From: an uncultured Clostridia bacterium
GTDB lineage: Bacteria > Bacillota > Clostridia > TANB77 > CAG-465
Assembly: GCA_934130595.1 (NCBI GenBank)
Contig: CAKOYF010000005.1
Location: 19,913 to 83,912 of the forward strand
Reading direction: 5' to 3'
Length of the DNA stretch: 64,000 bases
In this document: one piece after another, positions 9,156 through 18,899 of the stretch
Layout of the letters: each line of letters starts with the position of its first letter
Position numbering within the stretch: the stretch's first letter is position 1
Made by a program: the position numbers and the translations under genes
The notes under the pieces: model-generated
Told to the model about the DNA's origin: nothing
The model's input: the letters and a program-made list of their open reading frames with translations, nothing else
Database searches by the model: none

Positions 9156-9962
9156 ATGATAGATAAAGGATTAAAGATAAAAATACTTGAAAATATAAAA
9201 GACAAAGATGAAAGAATAATGATATCTGGAGTTTTAGATAAAGCAATTAAATTTGAAAAAACAGATACATTAGCATATACTAATTTTTTAAATTTAAGTG
9301 AGCTAGATACTGCTAAGAAAATATTGGATTATTTTAAAGTAAAGTATGAAATATTTAGTGTTAATGAAAATATTGAAAAGAAAAACATCTTTTTTATACC
9401 AGAATATTTAGAATATAAAAAAGATGATATATTTAAAGAAAGCATAGCATGTTTAAAAGTAATTCCAAATGTTAAAGGAAAATTACAACATAAAGACTAT
9501 ATGGGAGCAATTTATTCACTTGGAGTAAAAAGAGAATTTATAGGAGATATAATTTTAAAAGAAGATAATGCATACTTTTTTTGTATGAAGAAAATAGAAG
9601 AATATTTTGTTTTAAATTTATCTAGTGTTGGAAAGCAAGAGGTTAGTACGGAAGAGATAGATATATTTAGTGATGAAGCAAAAGTAATAGGTCCTAAATT
9701 TGAGTCAAAAGAATATATAGTACCATCACTAAGAGTAGATGCAATACTTAGTGAAGTATATAGTTTAAGTAGGAGTGAAGTAAAAGAGAAAATAGTAAAA
9801 GGAGATTTATATATAAATGATAGAAATATATTTTATCCTAGTACTATAGTAAATAGTAAAGATATTATTTCTTTTAGAAAATGTGGTAAATTTCAATATA
9901 TAGAAGAAATAAGAAAAACTAAAAATTTAAATACAGTAATACGAATATGTAGATATTCATAG
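9156..9962 (+). CDS. YlmH-type S4-domain RNA-binding protein
   Basis: A 268-residue protein matching the YlmH layout: an N-terminal alpha/beta domain, a middle domain with the conserved HKDYMGAIYSLGVKREFIGD block near residues 110-130, and a C-terminal S4 RNA-binding domain (residues ~190-255, SLRVDAILSEVYSLSRSEVK). YlmH homologues bind ribosomal or structured RNA, and some members act in rescue of stalled large subunits. It usually lies in the ftsZ-sepF-divIVA region; here it precedes mtaB and the mre genes instead. The ribosome site is weak (GCGAGA), but no better start exists. Confidence 0.82.
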   Translation: MIDKGLKIKILENIKDKDERIMISGVLDKAIKFEKTDTLAYTNFLNLSELDTAKKILDYFKVKYEIFSVNENIEKKNIFFIPEYLEYKKDDIFKESIACLKVIPNVKGKLQHKDYMGAIYSLGVKREFIGDIILKEDNAYFFCMKKIEEYFVLNLSSVGKQEVSTEEIDIFSDEAKVIGPKFESKEYIVPSLRVDAILSEVYSLSRSEVKEKIVKGDLYINDRNIFYPSTIVNSKDIISFRKCGKFQYIEEIRKTKNLNTVIRICRYS

Positions 9963-9980
9963 AAGAAGGAGAAAAGATAA

Positions 9981-11270
9981 ATGAGAGTAGCATTTTATAC
10001 GCTAGGATGTAAAGTAAATCAATATGAAACTGATTTAATGATGAAGAGTTTTGTAGATAACGGATATGAGATTTGTGATTTTAAAGATAAGGCAGATATA
10101 TATGTAATAAATTCATGTAGTGTAACTAATATGTCTACTAGAAAAACAAGACAATATCTAAGTAGAGCTAAAAAAATGGGAGGAATTGTAGTACTTGCTG
10201 GTTGTTATGCTCAAGAAATAGATGATAATGAAAAACTAGCAAATGTAGATATAATAATAGGAAACCAAGAAAAAAATAACATTGTAAAAACAGTAGAAAA
10301 TTATATTAATAATAAAGAGGAAAAAACATTATATAAGGTTACAAAAATAAATTCTGTAAAAAGATATGTTCAAGATGAAAAGCTAAATAAAGGAAGAGAA
10401 ATTAGAGAAAGTATAAAAATTGAAGATGGATGCAATAATTTCTGCTCATATTGTATTATTCCTTATGTAAGAGGTAGAGTTAGAAGTAGAAAAATAGATG
10501 ATATAATTTCTGAAGTTAAATCTCTTGTTAAAAGTGGCGTTGGCGAAGTAGTTCTTGTTGGAATAGAAATAGCATCATATGGAAAAGACCTAGAAGATGA
10601 AAATTTAAATATGATAGATGTAATAGAACAAGTAGCTAAAGTTGATGGATTAAAAAGAGTAAGATTAGGTTCAATTGAACCAAGAATTTTAACAGATGAA
10701 AATATAGAACGTTTAGCTAAAATAGAAAAGCTATGCCCACATTTTCATATATCAGTTCAAAGTTTAGATAATGCTGTGCTTAGAAGAATGAACAGAAAAT
10801 ATACACGTGAAGATATATTTAAAATAGTAGATAAAATAAGAGAAGAGTTTGAAAATCCTGCATTTACTTGTGATATAATTGTTGGATTCCCAGGTGAGAC
10901 AGATGAAGAGTTTGAAAATACAATTGCAGGAGTAAAACGTGTAGATTTTTACGAAGTACATGCATTTAAGTATTCAAAGAGAAAATGGACTGTTGCAGCA
11001 AAAATGCCAGATCAAGTTGATGGAGTTATTGCACAACAAAGAAGTGAAGAATTAATAGCACTTGCTGAAAAATTAAAATACAAATATATGGAAAATATGA
11101 TTAATACAAAAACAAAGATTTTAGTAGAATCTAAAACAGAAGAATATGTCCAAGGGTATACACCAAACTATGTTATGGTCAAAGTCTATACTAAAGAAGA
11201 CTTATTAGGAAAAGAAATTGAAGTAACTTTGGACAAGATCGAAGGAGATTTTATGATTGGAAGAATATAG
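9981..11270 (+). CDS. mtaB: tRNA t6A37 methylthiotransferase
   Basis: Radical-SAM enzyme that adds a methylthio group to t6A at position 37 of tRNA, giving ms2t6A. The 429 residues carry the N-terminal MTTase domain with three cluster cysteines (FYTLGCKVNQYE, INSCSVTN, LAGCYAQ), the radical-SAM CNNFCSYC motif near residues 152-159 followed by IIPYVRGRVRSR, GFPGETDEEF near 307 and a C-terminal TRAM domain ending in the last ~60 residues. GCKVNQ is typical of MtaB rather than MiaB or RimO. The start is 18 bases after the YlmH gene with AGAAGGAG upstream, so the two are co-transcribed. Confidence 0.94.
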   Translation: MRVAFYTLGCKVNQYETDLMMKSFVDNGYEICDFKDKADIYVINSCSVTNMSTRKTRQYLSRAKKMGGIVVLAGCYAQEIDDNEKLANVDIIIGNQEKNNIVKTVENYINNKEEKTLYKVTKINSVKRYVQDEKLNKGREIRESIKIEDGCNNFCSYCIIPYVRGRVRSRKIDDIISEVKSLVKSGVGEVVLVGIEIASYGKDLEDENLNMIDVIEQVAKVDGLKRVRLGSIEPRILTDENIERLAKIEKLCPHFHISVQSLDNAVLRRMNRKYTREDIFKIVDKIREEFENPAFTCDIIVGFPGETDEEFENTIAGVKRVDFYEVHAFKYSKRKWTVAAKMPDQVDGVIAQQRSEELIALAEKLKYKYMENMINTKTKILVESKTEEYVQGYTPNYVMVKVYTKEDLLGKEIEVTLDKIEGDFMIGRI

Positions 11271-11340
11271 AGCTTTATCTTGAAAAAAGACTAAAAAAGT
11301 TATATAATCTGTAAGAGGTAAAATTTGGAGGTATTGATAT

Positions 11341-11598
11341 ATGAGAAAAGCATTAATAATAATATTATGTGCATTAGGGCTATTTGTAGGAGTTATTATC
11401 GGAGATCAAATGGCAGGAACAGCAGTAAATTGGCTATCTTTAGGAAGCAGTATTGGTTTAGATAACCCAATAGTACTAAATTTAGGTGTTATAAAATTAA
11501 CACTTGGATTTTGGTGCAAAATAAATATCGGTGGAGTAATCGGACTAATATTATTTGCAGTATTAGCAAAATGGATTACAGGATGGCTAAAAATATAA
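11341..11598 (+). CDS. DUF4321 membrane protein
   Basis: An 85-residue protein with two membrane spans (about residues 3-22 and 60-82) and a short loop between. Size and pattern match the DUF4321 family, small clostridial membrane proteins commonly found next to maf, radC and mreB; that position is kept here, with mreB 21 bases downstream. The function of the family is unknown. The link to mreB suggests an accessory role in wall elongation, which is inference. TTTGGAGG precedes the ATG. Confidence 0.8.
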   Translation: MRKALIIILCALGLFVGVIIGDQMAGTAVNWLSLGSSIGLDNPIVLNLGVIKLTLGFWCKINIGGVIGLILFAVLAKWITGWLKI

Positions 11599-11619
11599 AA
11601 CACGAGAAGGAGAGGGAAT

Positions 11620-12636
11620 ATGAAATCATTATCAAAGGAAATAGGAATAGATTTAGGAACATCGTATACTAGAATAAGCGTTAGAGGAAGAGGAACAGTT
11701 TTATCTGAACCTACAGTGGTTGCAATAAACAAGATTACAGGAGAAATTCTTGCAGTTGGAAATCAAGCAAAGGAAATGTTAGGAAGAACTCCAGATAGTA
11801 TAGTTGCAGTAAAACCATTAAAAGATGGAATTATTGCAGATTTTGAGGCAACTAGGATGCTAATACAAAATTTGGTGTATAGAGTTGTACCAAAGAGTCT
11901 TTTTTATAAGCCAAAAATGGTAATAACAATTCCTTCTTCAATAACAGATGTTGAAGAAAGAGCAGTTGAAGGAGTAGGATATAAAGCTGGTGCAAAAGCT
12001 GTTTATCTAATGGAAGAAGTTATGGCTGCAGCTATAGGCGCAGGACTACCAATAGATAGACCAGAAGGCTGTATGATAGTAGATATAGGTGGAGGAACAT
12101 CTGAAATTGCAGTTTTATCTCTTGGAGGAATAGTAACTGAAAATTCAGTAAAAGTAGCAGGAGATAAATTAGATAGAGATATTGTTGAATATATAAGAAC
12201 AAAATTTAATGTATTAATTGGTTTAACAGAAGCAGAAGAAATAAAAAAACAAATAGGTACTGCAAGTTCTGCAATGACAGAAGAAAAAGTTAGTGTAAAG
12301 GGAAGAAATTTATCTACAGGATTACCTGAAACAGTAACTGTAACAACATTAGACATAAATGATGCTATAAAAGATTCACTTGAAATAATTTTAAAAGCAA
12401 TAAAAATAACTTTAGAAAATACACCACCAGAGCTTTCATCAGATATTATGAGTAAAGGGATTGTTCTATGTGGAAGTGGTGCGCTATTAAAAAATATTGA
12501 TAGATATATAAACGAACAAACAGGAATACCTGTATTTATTGCTGAATCTCCAAGTGAATGTGTTTCAAGAGGTGTAGCAATGTCACTTGAAAATATAGAA
12601 GTACTAAAAAAATCTGTAAAAAGCAGAAGAATATAA
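11620..12636 (+). CDS. mreB: rod-shape actin homologue MreB
   Basis: Bacterial actin that polymerises under the membrane and steers the elongation machinery. The 338-residue protein has phosphate-1 GIDLGTSYTRI at residue ~8, the VVAINKITGEILAVGNQAKEM block, phosphate-2 MIVDIGGGTSEIAVLS near 150, and adenosine motif IVLCGSGALLKNI near 287. Length is normal. It heads the mreB-mreC-mreD-mrdA run. The 72-base gap before mreC is the only loose joint in the operon and holds an imperfect AT-rich inverted repeat but no clear terminator. Its N terminus (GTSYTRI) departs slightly from the usual GTANTL/GTANTV form, so a paralogue such as Mbl is possible. Confidence 0.93.
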   Translation: MKSLSKEIGIDLGTSYTRISVRGRGTVLSEPTVVAINKITGEILAVGNQAKEMLGRTPDSIVAVKPLKDGIIADFEATRMLIQNLVYRVVPKSLFYKPKMVITIPSSITDVEERAVEGVGYKAGAKAVYLMEEVMAAAIGAGLPIDRPEGCMIVDIGGGTSEIAVLSLGGIVTENSVKVAGDKLDRDIVEYIRTKFNVLIGLTEAEEIKKQIGTASSAMTEEKVSVKGRNLSTGLPETVTVTTLDINDAIKDSLEIILKAIKITLENTPPELSSDIMSKGIVLCGSGALLKNIDRYINEQTGIPVFIAESPSECVSRGVAMSLENIEVLKKSVKSRRI

Positions 12637-12708
12637 TGAGAAAATAGTTGTTTAATAATTGATTTTATTGAACATAATAATACAAAGAAGAAAAAAAGGA
12701 TAGATGAA

Positions 12709-13545
12709 ATGGATTACGGAATAGACTTTTCAAATAATACTCAAAAAAGAAAAAAGAAAATAATTTTTATTATAATTTTCTCTATTTTAGTTATAATGTT
12801 TGTAGCTTTTTTCTTCAGAAAAAGCAATAATAAAGTTGTATCATCAGTAGCTACATTTGTTTCTAAACCAATTAATGTAGTATATAGTGCAATATATAAG
12901 GTAACTAATTCTCAAAGCTCAGACATTGAAGAATTAAGAGCTCAAAATGAAGAATTAAAAAAAGAAAATGAGCAATTAAAAATTCAAGCATTAGAATCTC
13001 AAAAGATAATAGATGAAAATACAACATTAAAAGAAATGGTAAATATCCAAAAAAAGTATCAACATTATAATACAGTAATGGCTAATATAATATATAGAGA
13101 ACATGATAATTGGACACAAACATTTACAATTGATGTAGGATCTAATGATGGAATAGAACTAAATCAAACAGTAGTGCATGAAGATGGACTTGTAGGATAT
13201 ATATCTAGTGTTAAAGAAACAACTTCTGTTGTTACTACAATATTAGATGCATCCTCTTCAGTTAGTGTAAATATTAGTACAATAAACGAACCAGCTGTAG
13301 TAAATGGAGATCTAGAATTAAAATCTAAGAATAGATTAAAATTAACATATATACCACTTGATACAGAAATAGCAGTATCAGATATGTTGTATACATCAGG
13401 AATTGGTGTTATGTATCCAAGTTCAATTCCTGTAGGAAGAATTGTTGAAATAGTAAATAGTAAAAATGATGTTAACAGATATGCTTTAGTAGAGCCTAGT
13501 GTTAATATAAGCAAAATATCTGAAGTGGCTGTAATAGTAAATTAG
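12709..13545 (+). CDS. mreC: rod shape-determining protein MreC
   Basis: Bitopic membrane protein that links MreB to PBP2 outside the cell. The 278 residues comprise a cytoplasmic Lys-rich start, one membrane span at about residues 18-38, a coiled coil (residues ~70-110, repeated Glu-Glu-Leu-Lys units), and the beta-barrel MreC core with DVGSNDGIELNQTVV and GLVGYISSV. The order and size are typical. AAAGGATAG lies before ATG 12709. It sits between mreB and mreD as expected. Confidence 0.92.
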   Translation: MDYGIDFSNNTQKRKKKIIFIIIFSILVIMFVAFFFRKSNNKVVSSVATFVSKPINVVYSAIYKVTNSQSSDIEELRAQNEELKKENEQLKIQALESQKIIDENTTLKEMVNIQKKYQHYNTVMANIIYREHDNWTQTFTIDVGSNDGIELNQTVVHEDGLVGYISSVKETTSVVTTILDASSSVSVNISTINEPAVVNGDLELKSKNRLKLTYIPLDTEIAVSDMLYTSGIGVMYPSSIPVGRIVEIVNSKNDVNRYALVEPSVNISKISEVAVIVN

Positions 13546-13556
13546 GAGAATAGGCA

Positions 13557-14072
13557 ATGCAAAAGATATTAAAAGTAATTATTACTATAGCACTATTTAT
13601 TATTTCATTATTAGTTCAATTATTTATATTTGATAATATGAACTTATTTGGGGTAAAACCTAATATCCTATTAATATCAATTATAGTAGTAGGATTATAT
13701 ACAAATATATATGCTAGTACAATTTATGCTTTTATATTGGGAATTATTGTGGACTTGATTTTTGGAAGTTCAGGAATGTTTACAATTTCTTATACAATTA
13801 TAGGTATGATAATAGGATTTGTAGGCGACGATTACATGAAAGAGAATTATTTGTCAATAATAATTCTTACAGCATTAAGTGTAGTGATATTTGAAGTAAT
13901 ACAGTATTTTCAAAGTATGATTATAGCTTCTAATTATATAAGCATATTATTTTTATTAAAACAATTGATACTTAGTATATTGTTAAATGTAGCATTAGTC
14001 TTTATTTTATGTTTTACATTTGGAAAATTGTTACAATATACAGATAAAAAACAAAATAGAATTTATTGGTAG
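13557..14072 (+). CDS. mreD: rod shape-determining protein MreD
   Basis: A 171-residue polytopic protein with about five or six membrane spans, the MreD pattern (ANILLISIIVVGLYTN-like first half, FIL GIIVDLIFGSSGMF core). MreD helps MreC regulate the elongasome. It begins 11 bases after mreC with AGGAG upstream. Identification rests on size, topology and operon position more than on strict motifs. Confidence 0.88.
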   Translation: MQKILKVIITIALFIISLLVQLFIFDNMNLFGVKPNILLISIIVVGLYTNIYASTIYAFILGIIVDLIFGSSGMFTISYTIIGMIIGFVGDDYMKENYLSIIILTALSVVIFEVIQYFQSMIIASNYISILFLLKQLILSILLNVALVFILCFTFGKLLQYTDKKQNRIYW

Positions 14073-14090
14073 AAAAAAGGAGGGGGCAAG

Positions 14091-16205
14091 TTGGAATTTC
14101 TTAAATCAAAATTAGAAAAAATAATGGAGATATTGGAAAATAGAGAACTTGTACTCTCTATTATTTTATGCATTATAGCCATTATATTTGTTATTCAATT
14201 ATTTAATATTCAAATAATTAATGGTGCTTCTTATAGAGAGCAAGCTGAAAATAAGATAGTAAGAACAGAATCAATATCTGCTTCTAGAGGCGAGATTTAT
14301 GATAGAAACGGTGTATTACTTGCTACAAATAAATTAACATATAATATTGAATTTTATAGAACAAAAGTAGGTACAGACCTTACTAATAATGCAATCAAAG
14401 ACTTAGTAGATATATTAGAATCTAATGGTGATAGTGTATATTCTACTTTCCCAATAAATAATAGTTTAGATAATTTTTCAGATGAATACTTAGAAGATGA
14501 AGAATTAAAAAATACATTTTTAAGCAAAATAAAGTTAGATTCTAGTGCAAGTTTTAATGATGTAATAGATTATTACACCAAACTATATGCAATAGAAGAC
14601 TTTGAATATGAAGATAAAATAAAGATAATAAAAGTAAAATATGAAGCAAACTTAAACGGATATTCATTATTTAATAGTGCAATTATAGCAAAGAATATAT
14701 CTAAAAATTCAGTAGCTCAAATTGAAGAGCAAAAAAGTAAATTGTATGGATTTAATATAGTGTCTGTTCCTCAAAGATATTATATTTCAGATGATTTTGC
14801 ATGTCATATTTTAGGATATGTTAGTAAGATTAATACAACTGAGTATTCAAAATTAAAAGATGGTGGATATACAATAAATAGTATGATAGGTAAAGCTGGC
14901 GTTGAAGAATCAATGGAAAATTACTTAAAAGGTATTGATGGAGTAAAAAAAGTAGTAACAGATTCTTTAGGTAATGTTACCTCAGAAACAGTTACTAAAG
15001 AGGCTGAGTCTGGCAATAATGTAACTTTAACTATAGATTATAGAATACAAAACGTCGTTGAAAATGCTTTAAAAAGCACATTACAAAATCTACAAAGTGG
15101 AGCATTAAGTAAAAATCCAATACCAGAGGCACAATCTGGTAGCTGTGTTGTATTAGATGTTGAAACAGGTGAAGTGCTAGCAATGGCAAGCTACCCTATA
15201 TATAATATAAATAGTTTTGTTAATGGAATTAAAACAGAGCAATGGAATAGTCTAATAAATGATGTCCAAAAGCCAATGTTTAATAGGGCAATTTCAGGTA
15301 CATATTCTCCAGGATCAACATATAAAATGTTGATGGGAATAGCAGGACTTGAAGCAGGTGGAATTACAGTTGATGAACTTTATACAGACCCAGGAATTTA
15401 TCCATATGCTTATCAGCCAAAATGTTGGATATATACTGCTCATCATATAACACATGGAACAATTAATCTTGCAGGTGCTTTAAAAGGATCATGTAATAGC
15501 TATTTTTATGAAGTAGGTAGAAGAATTGGTATAGAAGAAATTGTTAAATGGGCAAAAAATTTCGGATTGGGACAAAAAACTGGAATAGAGCTTTCAGGAG
15601 AAGCTTCTGGAAATATTGCAGGGGACGGAGCAAAAACTTGGTCATTAGGTGATACACTTTCAGCATCAATTGGACAGTCAACAAACCTATTTACACCAAT
15701 ACAGCTAGCAAATTATATTTCTGCAATAGCAAATGGAGGTACTCTAAATAAAGTATCTTTAATAAAAAATGTCGGAAATGATATAAAATCAGTATCATTA
15801 AGTGATGTGGCAAACTATAGTAAAGAATTTACTGGTGTAGATTTTAAAACTAAAGAATTAAATATAGATAGTAGCTATATAAATGCTATTAAAGAAGGAA
15901 TGTATGCTGTTACTACTGAAACTGGTGGTACTGCAGCAGATATCTTTGCAGATAGTAAAGTTGAAGTTGCTGGAAAAACAGGTACTGCACAAGTATCATC
16001 AGGAGCTAATAACGCAATATTTGTAGGTTTTGCTCCATACGATAATCCTAAAATTGCAGTTGTAGCTATTGTTGAGCATGGAGATGAAGGATATTACCTA
16101 GCTCCAATGGTAAAAGAAATTACTAATGCATATTTTGATATTTATACAAATGATGCACAAAAGGAAAAAACACAAGATATAGTGTTAAATAAAATAGAAT
16201 TTTAG
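14091..16205 (+). CDS. mrdA: penicillin-binding protein 2 (class B transpeptidase)
   Basis: Cross-links peptidoglycan during cell elongation, working with RodA. The 704-residue protein has an N-terminal membrane span (~19-40), the dimerisation domain start SRGEIYDRNGVLLATN, and a transpeptidase domain with STYK (active Ser ~409), SCN (~467) and KTG (~629). It starts at TTG 14091, preceded by AGGAGGGGG. The last gene of the mre run, it ends inside the first bases of a terminator. A somewhat long Asp/Ser-rich insertion lies around residues 100-200. Confidence 0.94.
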   Translation: MEFLKSKLEKIMEILENRELVLSIILCIIAIIFVIQLFNIQIINGASYREQAENKIVRTESISASRGEIYDRNGVLLATNKLTYNIEFYRTKVGTDLTNNAIKDLVDILESNGDSVYSTFPINNSLDNFSDEYLEDEELKNTFLSKIKLDSSASFNDVIDYYTKLYAIEDFEYEDKIKIIKVKYEANLNGYSLFNSAIIAKNISKNSVAQIEEQKSKLYGFNIVSVPQRYYISDDFACHILGYVSKINTTEYSKLKDGGYTINSMIGKAGVEESMENYLKGIDGVKKVVTDSLGNVTSETVTKEAESGNNVTLTIDYRIQNVVENALKSTLQNLQSGALSKNPIPEAQSGSCVVLDVETGEVLAMASYPIYNINSFVNGIKTEQWNSLINDVQKPMFNRAISGTYSPGSTYKMLMGIAGLEAGGITVDELYTDPGIYPYAYQPKCWIYTAHHITHGTINLAGALKGSCNSYFYEVGRRIGIEEIVKWAKNFGLGQKTGIELSGEASGNIAGDGAKTWSLGDTLSASIGQSTNLFTPIQLANYISAIANGGTLNKVSLIKNVGNDIKSVSLSDVANYSKEFTGVDFKTKELNIDSSYINAIKEGMYAVTTETGGTAADIFADSKVEVAGKTGTAQVSSGANNAIFVGFAPYDNPKIAVVAIVEHGDEGYYLAPMVKEITNAYFDIYTNDAQKEKTQDIVLNKIEF

Positions 16206-16238
16206 AAATTAGTTTTTACGGCTAATTTCTTTTTTTAT
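16205..16238 (+). terminator. intrinsic terminator of the mre operon
   Basis: Stem GAAATTAG / CTAATTTC, loop of nine bases, then TTTTTTTT. The stem's first base is the last base of the mrdA stop codon. Confidence 0.88.
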
Positions 16239-16268
16239 TTGATGAAATTTAAATAAATATGATATAAT
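16239..16268 (+). promoter_or_regulatory. promoter of the TIM-barrel gene
   Basis: TTGATG (16239-16244), 18 bases, TATAAT (16263-16268), directly abutting the mre terminator. Confidence 0.5.
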
Positions 16269-16295
16269 TTGAAATATAAAAAATAGAGGTGAAAT

Positions 16296-17102
16296 ATGGA
16301 AAATAAAGTAATATTATCTGTATATGAAAAAGCCTTAGATGGTATGAATATTGAAACTGTTTTTGATATAGTGAATTTATATGGAAATAAGGATATTGAT
16401 GGAATTGAATTAAATTCAAATAATTTAGAAACAATAAAAAAATGTGCCACATTATGTAAGAAAAATAGATTATTATTTAGATGTCATTTTCCATTAGTTA
16501 AGTTAACTGAATCTGAAATAATCAAGTATTTAAATGGCGTAAGTAATATTGCAAAAGAACTAAGGTACGACATAAATATAGTTGTGCATACTTTAGCAGA
16601 TGAAGATAGTATGATTGACAACATAACTCAAAGCCAAAAATATTTTGAGAAAATATTAGCATATGTAGAAAAATATAAATTACATGTTATTATATCTGCT
16701 GAAAATCTTAATTTTATTGGCGGTATAAGAAGAATTAATGTTAAAGAAATAGATGAAATACTAAAAATAAACGATAATTTGAAATTTACTTATGATATAG
16801 GACATGATTTGTATGATAATAAAGTTCCATCTGTATTAAGTAGCTTGCAAAAGGAAAGAATAAATAATGTACATATACACAGTGTTGTTAAAAATGAAGA
16901 TCATCATGTAATACAAGAAAATTCAAAAGATTTAGATAAAATTATGAAAGCAATAAAGCAACTAAAAGACATAGGATATACAGGTCCAATAGTTCTTGAG
17001 TATGCAATTAAATATCTAGAAGGAAAAAGAACAGAGGAAAAAATAATAAATTTTGTAAAAAGTTTTCATTTTTTTAAGAATAAAGTACTAAAAAGCGTTT
17101 AA
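16296..17102 (+). CDS. sugar phosphate isomerase/epimerase-like TIM barrel
   Basis: A 268-residue protein of the xylose-isomerase-like TIM-barrel/AP endonuclease-2 superfamily. Candidate metal ligands appear in the right order at strand ends: NIVVHTL, IISAENLNF (Glu), FTYDIGHDLYD (Asp, His), VHIHSV (His) and VLEYAI (Glu). The family covers sugar and inositol isomerases and endonuclease IV; the substrate cannot be read from the sequence. It is a single gene ahead of the phosphomannomutase gene, so a role in sugar supply is plausible but unproven. Confidence 0.8.
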   Translation: MENKVILSVYEKALDGMNIETVFDIVNLYGNKDIDGIELNSNNLETIKKCATLCKKNRLLFRCHFPLVKLTESEIIKYLNGVSNIAKELRYDINIVVHTLADEDSMIDNITQSQKYFEKILAYVEKYKLHVIISAENLNFIGGIRRINVKEIDEILKINDNLKFTYDIGHDLYDNKVPSVLSSLQKERINNVHIHSVVKNEDHHVIQENSKDLDKIMKAIKQLKDIGYTGPIVLEYAIKYLEGKRTEEKIINFVKSFHFFKNKVLKSV

Positions 17103-17171
17103 AATCATGTAAATAAGGAATATTTTTCAAAATAATCACAAAAATTTCACACATAAAATTATGTAAAATGA

Positions 17172-17230
17172 TATAATTAGGCCACTTTAAAAACATATAA
17201 AATTCTACTTTTAGTGGTTCTGAATTTTTT
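17172..17230 (+). promoter_or_regulatory. TATAAT followed by a leader hairpin upstream of the mutase gene
   Basis: TATAAT at 17172-17177 is followed by CCACT(TT)AAAA (182-192) pairing with TTTTAGTGG (209-217) and a T-run at 17225-17230. It could be a short attenuated leader, but the T-run is offset by 7 bases and no good -35 box is visible. Confidence 0.3.
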
Positions 17231-17304
17231 GTTGTAAATATTAATTTTTATAGTAAAAACTATGCAAAAATATAACCTTATGATATAATCTAAGTGGAGG
17301 TAGA

Positions 17305-18684
17305 ATGCTTATGAGCAAATATAATATTTATAAGAATATAAGTCCAAATATATTCAGAGGATATGACATTAGAGCTGTATATGGTCAAGATTTAAATGAA
17401 GACATAGCATATACAATTGGATTATCTTTTGGATCATATATTATTGAGAAAGGATATAAAAAGTGTGTAGTAGGACACGATAATAGAGTTTCATCAGAAC
17501 CACTAGCAGATGCACTTTTAACAGGTATAACAAGTACTGGCGTAGATATTGTATACTTAGGATTATGTACAACACCAATGTATTATTATGCACAAAAGAA
17601 ATTAAAAATTGATCCTGGTATTATGATTACAGCATCACACAATCCAAAAGAATACAATGGATTTAAAATAGCTTTTGATGATTTTGGAAATGCATGTGGT
17701 CAAATGATTCAAGATTTTAGAGTTTATACAGAAGAAGGAAACTTTAAAACAGGAAAAGGAAATATATCAACATATGATATAAAACAAGAATATTTAGATG
17801 CAATAAAAGAATCTATAAATCTTGGAGATAGAAAAGTAAAAGTTGTAGTAGATACAGCAAATGGTACTGCTTCAATAATTGCTAAAGAAGTATATAATAT
17901 GTTTGAAAATATAGAGCTTGTACCTCTATATATGACATCAGATCCTACATTTCCAAATCACCATCCAGATCCAAGTGTTGAATCTAACAATGCAGATTTA
18001 AAGAAAAAAGTAATTGAAACTGGTGCAGATTTAGGAATTGGAATTGATGGAGATGGAGATAGAGTTGGTGTTATTGATGAAAAAGGCAATATGATCTTCA
18101 TAGATTTTTATGCAATTATTATATGGAGAGACATAATGAGTAAAGTTTCAAATAAAAAAGCTTTATTTGATGTTAAATGTTCTAAATCTTTACCAGATGA
18201 AATAATAAAACTTGGAGGAGAGCCAGTGTGCTATAGAACAGGTAATTCATATATGAAAGCTAAAATGAGAGAAGGGGACTTTGCTTTTGGATCAGAGCTA
18301 TCTGGACATGTATTTTTCAGAGATAAATGGGATAATATAGATGATGGACTATATGCCGGATTAAGACTTGTTGAAATTCTATCAAAAACAGATAAAACAG
18401 TTTCTGGACTTCTTGATGGAGTAACTAGATATCATTCTAGTCCAGAAATAATAATAAAATCATCAGATGATGAAAAATTTAAAGTTGTAGATAAAGTTAA
18501 ACAATATTGCAAAGAAAAAGGCTATAAAGTAAATGACATTGATGGTGTAAGAGCTGAATTTGACAATGGTTGGGCTTTAGTAAGAGCTTCTAATACAGGA
18601 CCTAATATTACAGCAAGATTTGAAGGTGTAACAGAACAAGAAGAACAATCTATTGAAAAAGAATTTATGGCTTTAATAAAGTAG
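17305..18684 (+). CDS. phosphomannomutase/phosphoglucomutase
   Basis: Alpha-D-phosphohexomutase that interconverts hexose 6- and 1-phosphates for nucleotide-sugar synthesis. The 459 residues hold the four family sites: phosphoserine loop TASHNPKEYNG (Ser ~111), metal loop GIDGDGDRVG (~247-256), sugar-specificity loop GSELSGH (~331) and phosphate site RASNTGPNITARFEG near the C terminus. GSELSGH fits a dual Man/Glc mutase. A second ATG six bases later is also possible; GGAGG lies 4 or 10 bases away. It precedes the polysaccharide locus, which would use its products. Confidence 0.93.
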   Translation: MLMSKYNIYKNISPNIFRGYDIRAVYGQDLNEDIAYTIGLSFGSYIIEKGYKKCVVGHDNRVSSEPLADALLTGITSTGVDIVYLGLCTTPMYYYAQKKLKIDPGIMITASHNPKEYNGFKIAFDDFGNACGQMIQDFRVYTEEGNFKTGKGNISTYDIKQEYLDAIKESINLGDRKVKVVVDTANGTASIIAKEVYNMFENIELVPLYMTSDPTFPNHHPDPSVESNNADLKKKVIETGADLGIGIDGDGDRVGVIDEKGNMIFIDFYAIIIWRDIMSKVSNKKALFDVKCSKSLPDEIIKLGGEPVCYRTGNSYMKAKMREGDFAFGSELSGHVFFRDKWDNIDDGLYAGLRLVEILSKTDKTVSGLLDGVTRYHSSPEIIIKSSDDEKFKVVDKVKQYCKEKGYKVNDIDGVRAEFDNGWALVRASNTGPNITARFEGVTEQEEQSIEKEFMALIK

Positions 18685-18741
18685 AGTGCAAATGTTTTAT
18701 ATATTAAAAATATATACATCTGACAACATATAATTATAATG

Positions 18742-18786
18742 AAATATGAGTTACTGTATATAACATAGTAATTCATATTTTTTTAT
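18742..18786 (+). terminator. intrinsic terminator after the hexose mutase
   Basis: A 14-bp stem with one G-U pair (AAATATGAGTTACT / AGTAATTCATATTT) and an 11-base loop, then TTTTTTT. Confidence 0.85.
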
Positions 18787-18899
18787 TATAAAAAAATAAA
18801 AAACTTTAAATAAATTATATTATATGATATAATCTAGTCGATATTCTGTAGTAGATACAGTTACCAAATGCAACATTATTTTAAGAAAGGGAGAAAAAG

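Noticed and set aside
17284..17289. TATAAT just before the hexose mutase gene
   Set aside because: A start from here would fall inside the ribosome site, and no -35 box is present; likely chance in AT-rich DNA.
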